A DNA stretch of 54,622 bases from contig NZ_JAQVEJ010000002.1 in assembly GCF_028698005.1 (NCBI RefSeq), forward strand, positions 1 through 54,622. Reading direction: 5' to 3'. The stretch comes from Hydrogenophaga sp. Its GTDB lineage: Bacteria > Pseudomonadota > Gammaproteobacteria > Burkholderiales > Burkholderiaceae_C. Every line of letters starts with the position of its first letter. Positions within the stretch are counted from its first letter, which is position 1. A model generated the notes under the pieces. The model saw only the letters and a program-made list of their open reading frames with translations, ran no database searches and had not been told where the DNA came from. The position numbers and the translations under genes were made by a program. Shown piece after piece: positions 50,184-54,622 of the stretch.

Positions 50184-51787
50184 GAAGACCCTCCATCCGT
50201 GGCCCTGGCCTTGCCGCGGCGCGCCTCCAGGGCGGCCCGCAACGTACGGTCGTGGCCGTAGATATCGTCAAAGAAATAGATCTCGCCATTTTTGACCAGG
50301 GTCGTGATGTACGTGATCACCACCGGCAAGGGTTCGCTCAGGCGCACGGTCTGCGACTGGCCCTTGCGCATGGCAGCGACGATGCGTTCCTCGGTCCAGT
50401 CGGGCATCTCCTGCATCACGAACAGGGCCAGGGCCAGGGGGTCTTCCACGCGGATACAGCCGTGGCTGAAATCGCGCTGGGCACGCTGGAACAGGCCGAC
50501 ACTGGGCGTGTGGTGCAGGAAGATGTGATCGCGGTTGGGAAACACGAACTTGATGTCGCCCAGCGCATTCTCGGGCCCCGGACGCTGACGCAGCAAGGCA
50601 CGCCCGGCCAGCACGTCGTCCAGCAGCGCATCGCTCACGCTGCGGTGCACCGCACCGTCACGCTGAACGATCTCGAACCCGAGGCGGTCAAGATAGCCCG
50701 GGTCGCGGCGCAGACGGGGCACGGTCTCGGCCGCCGCAATGGAGCGTGGCACGTTCCAGTAGGGGCTGAACTCGATGAAGCGCATGTCCTCGTCAAACAG
50801 CGGCGTGTCATGGCGCATGGCCTTGCCGACGATGACCCGCATCTCCGCCCTGACCTGGATGTCACGACCGGTCTGCTCGTAGGCCCGCAACACGAATTCG
50901 GGGATGTTCACCACCACCATCCGGCGGGCCTGCTGCAGCGGAAGCCAGCGCAGGCGCTCAAGCGCCAGCCCGATCTGCACGGCCCGTTCGTCGGGCGCCA
51001 CCGCCAGTTGCGCCAGGGTCTGGCGGCCCACCACCCCATCGACCTCCAGACCATGACGGCGCTGGAACCGTCGCACGGCCTCCACCAGGTCGTCGTCATA
51101 CCGGTCGGCCTGGCCCGTGGCGTGCCCGGGCTGGTAACGCAACGCCAGCGCCGCCGGCAGGTCACCCAGGGCCGCCAGCCGCCGGGCCAGCAGCGGGACC
51201 CCCGCGTACCGCGCGCCCGGATCCAGTTTGCCCGGACCGCGTGTACCGCGCGATGGCAGGGGCGGCAGGGCCTGTTGCCAGGCCTCGTGACCCTGCAGGC
51301 TGCGGTAGTGCCGCAGCGCCTGGCGAAGCTGCTGATACGGGTGCAAGGCCGGCTCGGCCCTGGCCACGGCCTGTGCCAGATCGCCGGCGGCCAGCGCCTG
51401 GCGCAATGCGCCTGGCGCATCGAACACCGCCTGGCGTGCCGGCCGGAACGCGGCCTGGACCTGCCGGGGGTTCACGCGGCCATGGCGAAGATGCTCCAGG
51501 TAGCGCACCATCGCGTCGGACAGGCGCTGGTCCAGCCGGGACACGGCTTCATCATCCAGGCCCGCCGCCACCTGCGCCGCCCGCCCGATCTCGGCCGCCA
51601 GGCTGTCCGCACCGTACTCCGCCGGATCCAGCCCTTGGGTGTCGGCAGCGCGCAGCAGTGAAACCGCCTCCAGCGCCTGGCCTGTGGGGCGCCCCGCATC
51701 GAACCATACCGGCTCCGCGGCGGCCAGGGCGGCACCCGCGGGCACCAGGCACCACAACAGGCCACAGCACCACAGCCACCGACGCAT
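50171..51787 (-). CDS. L,D-transpeptidase, YcbB/LdtD type
   Basis: A 538-residue murein cross-linking enzyme. The signal peptide (MRRWLWCCGLLWCLVPAG) starts at 51787; a start 15 codons further up is possible. The protein has the YcbB scaffold domain, a peptidoglycan-binding domain (AVRRFQRRHGLEVDGVVGRQTLAQL) and a C-terminal YkuD domain with the catalytic SHGCIRVED cysteine. YcbB-type enzymes form 3-3 cross-links and attach to envelope stress responses. The YcbK-like gene directly downstream supports this assignment. Confidence 0.9.
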   Translation of the reverse strand: MRRWLWCCGLLWCLVPAGAALAAAEPVWFDAGRPTGQALEAVSLLRAADTQGLDPAEYGADSLAAEIGRAAQVAAGLDDEAVSRLDQRLSDAMVRYLEHLRHGRVNPRQVQAAFRPARQAVFDAPGALRQALAAGDLAQAVARAEPALHPYQQLRQALRHYRSLQGHEAWQQALPPLPSRGTRGPGKLDPGARYAGVPLLARRLAALGDLPAALALRYQPGHATGQADRYDDDLVEAVRRFQRRHGLEVDGVVGRQTLAQLAVAPDERAVQIGLALERLRWLPLQQARRMVVVNIPEFVLRAYEQTGRDIQVRAEMRVIVGKAMRHDTPLFDEDMRFIEFSPYWNVPRSIAAAETVPRLRRDPGYLDRLGFEIVQRDGAVHRSVSDALLDDVLAGRALLRQRPGPENALGDIKFVFPNRDHIFLHHTPSVGLFQRAQRDFSHGCIRVEDPLALALFVMQEMPDWTEERIVAAMRKGQSQTVRLSEPLPVVITYITTLVKNGEIYFFDDIYGHDRTLRAALEARRGKARATDGGSSWRV

Positions 51788-51860
51788 CAGCACCCCCGCA
51801 CCCGGCCACACCACCGCTGCGGCGAGGCCCATCGGGCCTCACGCCCGCCAAACGCGACGA

Positions 51861-51879
51861 AGCCCGGTGGGGCCGGGCT
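51861..51879 (-). terminator. Possible terminator after the OmpA-like gene
   Basis: AGCCCGG (51861-51867) pairs with CCGGGCT (51873-51879) around TGGGG. It lies 23 bp after the OmpA-like stop on the minus strand. A short T-containing stretch follows on that strand but no full T-tract, so termination may be weak. A second 7-bp hairpin with a 3-nt loop lies at 51824-51840. Confidence 0.4.
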
Positions 51880-51901
51880 GTGTGACAGGAAGCGCCCCCC
51901 T

Positions 51902-52456
51902 TCAGTCAACGATCTCGACTTCCACGCGCCGGGCCTGGGCATCGTCGCCGGAGCCGGTGGTCTGCTCGGGCTTGCTCATCACGATCGACGATTCGGCCAC
52001 CCCCACCGCCACCAGGGCATCGCGCAGGGCCAGGGCGCGCTTCTTGGCGAGTTCGGCGTTCATGGCCGGGTTGCCGGTGGCGTCGTGGAAGCCCGACAGC
52101 ACCAGCTTCTTGCCCGCCTTGGCCGCGGCAACGGCATCGCTCAGGGCCTCGGCAGCGCCCGGCGCCAGATCGGCCTTGCCGGAAGCAAAGTAGAACTTGA
52201 CCACGCCGTTTTCAACGACGATGCTGGCGTCGTCGTCATCGGCGGCGGCGCCCACCGGCGCAGCGACCGCCGCCTCCGTCGCGGGCGCCGCCGAGGCCTC
52301 GGCGGCAGGCGCCGGCGTGGCGGCCGCGGATGGGCCGGCACCGGCACGCGACTTCTGGATGCCTGTACCGACGGCCAGACCGATGGCCAGCAGAATGGCG
52401 GAAATCAGCACGACGGCAACGGCGCGGGTGTCCTGATCGTTATCTTGGGAAGACAT
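51902..52456 (-). CDS. OmpA-domain inner-membrane-anchored protein
   Basis: A 184-residue protein: one N-terminal transmembrane segment (about 12-30, AVAVVLISAILLAIGLAVG), an Ala/Pro-rich linker (40-75), and a C-terminal OmpA-like peptidoglycan-binding domain (VVKFYFASGKADLAPGAAEALSDAV, LSGFHDATGNPAMNAELAKKRALALRDAL, ARRVEVEIV). The domain would bind diaminopimelate in the cell wall. There is no outer-membrane barrel or lipobox. It is upstream of the L,D-transpeptidase gene on the same strand with 114 bp between. Confidence 0.85.
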   Translation of the reverse strand: MSSQDNDQDTRAVAVVLISAILLAIGLAVGTGIQKSRAGAGPSAAATPAPAAEASAAPATEAAVAAPVGAAADDDDASIVVENGVVKFYFASGKADLAPGAAEALSDAVAAAKAGKKLVLSGFHDATGNPAMNAELAKKRALALRDALVAVGVAESSIVMSKPEQTTGSGDDAQARRVEVEIVD

Positions 52457-52575
52457 GGTGGAATGGCTCCGGAGGGTGGTGTCGGGTGTGTTGCCGGTCA
52501 ATGACCGGGCGGCTGGCGCCGCTGCGGGCGATGCGCAAGAATGGCGCGATCCGCACATGCAATCCTTGATTTTAG

Positions 52576-53226
52576 ATGGCCCGCCCTGATTCTGTCCCTG
52601 CGCCACCTGCCCCGCGCCCATTGCGTTACACCTCGTGGGAACCTGCCGAACGCAATGGCGCCGCCATGATGGCGCAGACCCTGGCGCAATGGCGGTCCTT
52701 CGGGCCCAAGGCCGACCTGTGGGTGTTCGGCTATGCCTCGCTGGTCTGGCGGCCCGAGTTTGAGGCGGCCGAACACCGCCCGGCCCGGGTCCACGGCTAC
52801 CACCGCTGCCTGCACATGTGGAGCCGCGTCAACCGTGGCACCGCCGATCGCCCCGGTCTGGTGTTCGCGCTCATGCATGGCGGCTGCTGCGACGGCGTGG
52901 CACTGCGCCTGCCCCACGACCAGGTCGAAGCCGCTATGCCCGCGCTGTGGGAGCGCGAGATGCCCAACCCGGTCTACGACCCCAAATGGCTGCTGTGCCA
53001 CACACCGCAAGGGCCGGTGCGGGGGCTGGCGTTCACGCTGTCCCGGCGCAGCCCCAACTACACCGGCCCCCTGAGCGATGCGCAGTACCGCGACATCTTC
53101 GCCCACGCGAAGGGGCGCTACGGCAGCACGCTGGACTACGCCCGCCAGACCTTGCACGGGCTGCGCTCCCACGGCATCGAAGACCACGCCCTGGCCCATC
53201 TGCTGCGCCTGGCCGATCATCTGTGA
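52576..53226 (+). CDS. chaC: Gamma-glutamylcyclotransferase, ChaC type
   Basis: A 216-residue protein expected to convert glutathione to 5-oxoproline and Cys-Gly. The substrate loop [12 protein letters not shown] is at about 51-62; [25 protein letters not shown] and the C-terminal half with [13 protein letters not shown] and [17 protein letters not shown] are family blocks. The first 30 residues are a Pro-rich extension. It begins 21 bp upstream of pdxH and is likely co-transcribed. Confidence 0.88.
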   Translation: MARPDSVPAPPAPRPLRYTSWEPAERNGAAMMAQTLAQWRSFGPKADLWVFGYASLVWRPEFEAAEHRPARVHGYHRCLHMWSRVNRGTADRPGLVFALMHGGCCDGVALRLPHDQVEAAMPALWEREMPNPVYDPKWLLCHTPQGPVRGLAFTLSRRSPNYTGPLSDAQYRDIFAHAKGRYGSTLDYARQTLHGLRSHGIEDHALAHLLRLADHL

Positions 53227-53246
53227 CCCGCCCCTATACTGACACG

Positions 53247-53882
53247 ATGAACATCGCCGACCTCCGCAAGAGCTACGAAAAGGCCGAACTGAGCGAATCG
53301 GCCTCGCATGCCGACCCGCTCCGGCAGTTTGACCAGTGGCTGCAGGAAGCCATCCAGTCCGAGGTGCCCGAGCCCAATGCCATGACCGTGGCCACCGTCG
53401 GTGCCGACCTCAGACCCACCACCCGCGTGGTGCTCATCAAGGGCTATGACGAACGCGGCATCGTCTGGTACACCAACTACCAGAGCCAGAAGGGCCGCCA
53501 GTTGGCCGGCAACCCCTACGCCGCCCTGCAGTTCCACTGGGTGGAGCTGGAGCGCGTGGTGCGCATCGAAGGACTGGTGGAAAAGGTGAGCCCGGAGGAA
53601 AGCGACGCCTACTTCCACAGCCGCCCATTGGACAGCCGCATCGGCGCCTGGGCCAGCCCGCAGAGCGAGGTGATCGAGAGCCGGGCGGTGCTGGTGGCCA
53701 ATGCCGCCAAGTACGGCGCGCAGTTCCTCCTCAACCCTCCCCGCCCACCGCACTGGGGCGGCTACCGCCTCAAGCCCGACAACTGGCAGTTCTGGCAAGG
53801 CCGCAAGAGCCGCCTGCACGACCGACTGCGCTACGCCCTGCAGCCCGATGGCCGTTGGCTGCGCGAGCGCCTGGCGCCGTGA
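53247..53882 (+). CDS. pdxH: Pyridoxine/pyridoxamine 5'-phosphate oxidase
   Basis: A 211-residue FMN enzyme that makes pyridoxal 5'-phosphate from the pyridoxine and pyridoxamine phosphates. The family order is complete: [90 protein letters not shown], and the C-terminal signature [26 protein letters not shown]. It lies 20 bp after chaC. Confidence 0.96.
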   Translation: MNIADLRKSYEKAELSESASHADPLRQFDQWLQEAIQSEVPEPNAMTVATVGADLRPTTRVVLIKGYDERGIVWYTNYQSQKGRQLAGNPYAALQFHWVELERVVRIEGLVEKVSPEESDAYFHSRPLDSRIGAWASPQSEVIESRAVLVANAAKYGAQFLLNPPRPPHWGGYRLKPDNWQFWQGRKSRLHDRLRYALQPDGRWLRERLAP

Positions 53883-53886
53883 TCGC

Positions 53887-54622
53887 TCAGGGCACGGCGC
53901 TCGTCAGCACCTCCACCGGCAGGAACTGCAGCAGCGTGCCGCCCACGAAGCTCTGCACGTAGCTGACCACCGCGCGGCGGTACTTCTCGGACGTCACCTC
54001 GGCCAGCAGGTCGAGCCGGGCGACGATCTTGCCGAACTCGCGCTCGAAGCTCAGGTTGCGCCCCTGGGGGCCGATCTCGTCGGCCAGCAGCAGGGGGCGG
54101 CCGGCCGCGTCACGCCGCTGCGCCAGCAGCCAGACGGCGATCTCGACATTGCGCGCGGCGTTGTACACCGTCTGTGCATCGATCCCGTCGAGCAGGTGAA
54201 AGCTCGTCTTGCCGCCGTGCGAGGTGATGATCATGTCGGCCAGCGCATGGCAGAAGGCCGCGACACGGTCACCCTGGAACTCGGGCTGCAGCGCCAGCGC
54301 CTGGACATCGTGCCGCTCGCCGAGCGCGGGCCACGGCTGCCGGCTCTCGATCGACTCGCGCAGCGTTTGCAGGGCGGTCTCGCGGCTGGCGGCGCCGCCC
54401 TTGCGCCATTCTTTCGGATTGCGGCGGTACAGCTTGTCGGCCAGCAGGTGGATGCTGACCAGGTTGTCGCGCATGCCCAGCGTGGCCATGCGGTTCACGT
54501 CGGACTGGATCAGGTCCTGCGAGGTCATGGGTTCGGCCCTGACCTCGCCGCGGTCCGTGGGCGGGGCCGCGCAACCGGCCAGCGCCCGCAGCAGCGTGGC
54601 GGCGGCCATGGCCGTGAACGGG
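53887..54622 (-). CDS. Partial lipoprotein of unknown function, start beyond the window
   Basis: At least 240 residues. The frame is open to the right edge, and the first visible residues (Pro-Phe-Thr-Ala-Met-Ala-Ala-Ala-Thr-Leu-Leu) are a hydrophobic core ending in a lipobox (LAG-Cys). The basic n-region of the signal peptide is therefore missing, and the true start should lie just outside. The mature part is helical without motifs I can name; HLLADKLYRRNPKEWRKGG and the segment around MIITSHGGKTSFHLLDGIDAQTVYNAARNVEIAVWLL are its most distinctive parts. Similar exported proteins occur in Burkholderiales. It is convergent with pdxH with only 4 bp between. Confidence 0.72.
   Translation of the reverse strand, partial: PFTAMAAATLLRALAGCAAPPTDRGEVRAEPMTSQDLIQSDVNRMATLGMRDNLVSIHLLADKLYRRNPKEWRKGGAASRETALQTLRESIESRQPWPALGERHDVQALALQPEFQGDRVAAFCHALADMIITSHGGKTSFHLLDGIDAQTVYNAARNVEIAVWLLAQRRDAAGRPLLLADEIGPQGRNLSFEREFGKIVARLDLLAEVTSEKYRRAVVSYVQSFVGGTLLQFLPVEVLTSAVP

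Overview
The window is GC-rich, gene-dense chromosomal DNA. Its gene families (Sox/flavocytochrome c sulfur oxidation, Liv-type ABC systems fused to beta-oxidation genes, CHASE3/NarL two-component genes, DUF3014, DUF2322, SlyX next to MsrB) point to a Burkholderiales beta-proteobacterium, probably Comamonadaceae. The family assignment is inference. I see no rRNA, tRNA, insertion sequence, phage integrase, CRISPR array or origin. The window is cut at both ends: a secreted-protein gene at the left edge and a lipoprotein gene at the right edge are incomplete.

Layout. (1) 1-5.2 kb: sulfur oxidation. soxC-soxD and a further secreted protein run left; a c-type cytochrome, an FccB/SoxF flavoprotein and a diheme c4-like cytochrome run right from a 329-bp divergent region. 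(2) 5.2-9.9 kb: patatin-like phospholipase and the RNA-binding protein Tex (both minus strand), then a DUF72 protein. (3) 9.9-20.1 kb: a long minus-strand group (acyl-CoA dehydrogenase, SDR, thioesterase, zinc-free medium-chain reductase, ElaA acetyltransferase, SDR, Bcr/CflA and DHA2 exporters) divergent from a MarR regulator and an MFS transporter, with a strong palindrome between them. (4) 20.2-31.9 kb: a minus-strand lipid/acid catabolic module: acyl-CoA synthetase, two paralogous substrate-binding proteins, LivH, LivM, LivG, LivF, FadB-type fusion and thiolase. Two matching palindromes precede its first gene and fadB. (5) 32.1-38.9 kb: MsrB-SlyX; a stress-type signalling block with a CHASE3 histidine kinase, a divergent NarL-type regulator, a single-domain receiver, a BON lipoprotein, a secreted cysteine-containing protein and a 35-residue membrane protein; then DUF3014 and a three-gene translationally coupled operon. 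(6) 38.9-45.6 kb: DTW-domain tRNA modification enzyme, SelO AMPylase, an outer-membrane barrel, a lysozyme-like protein, an LRR protein kinase, an RcnB-like protein and a DsbG-like lipoprotein. (7) 45.6-49.6 kb: TetR regulator with twin operators and a cassette of six small VOC, SRPBCC and DUF1428 proteins, then glyoxalase I. (8) 49.6-54.6 kb: YcbK-like and L,D-transpeptidase cell-wall genes, an OmpA-like protein, ChaC, PdxH and a partial lipoprotein.

The strongest candidate for an undescribed system is the signalling block at 33.3-36.5 kb. Two minus-strand promoters, one before the secreted protein plus 35-residue membrane protein and one before the BON lipoprotein, carry almost identical 18-bp inverted repeats (TGTCGG-N6-CCGACA type). 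Each repeat sits exactly 44 nt upstream of a CCTAnnnT-type -10 element. They flank the kinase/regulator pair, so they look like a local envelope-stress regulon of that pair. Also notable are an intrinsic terminator followed by a UUCG hairpin between substrate-binding protein and permease genes, an ATP-binding subunit with arginine in place of the Walker A lysine, and the TetR-controlled VOC/SRPBCC cassette.
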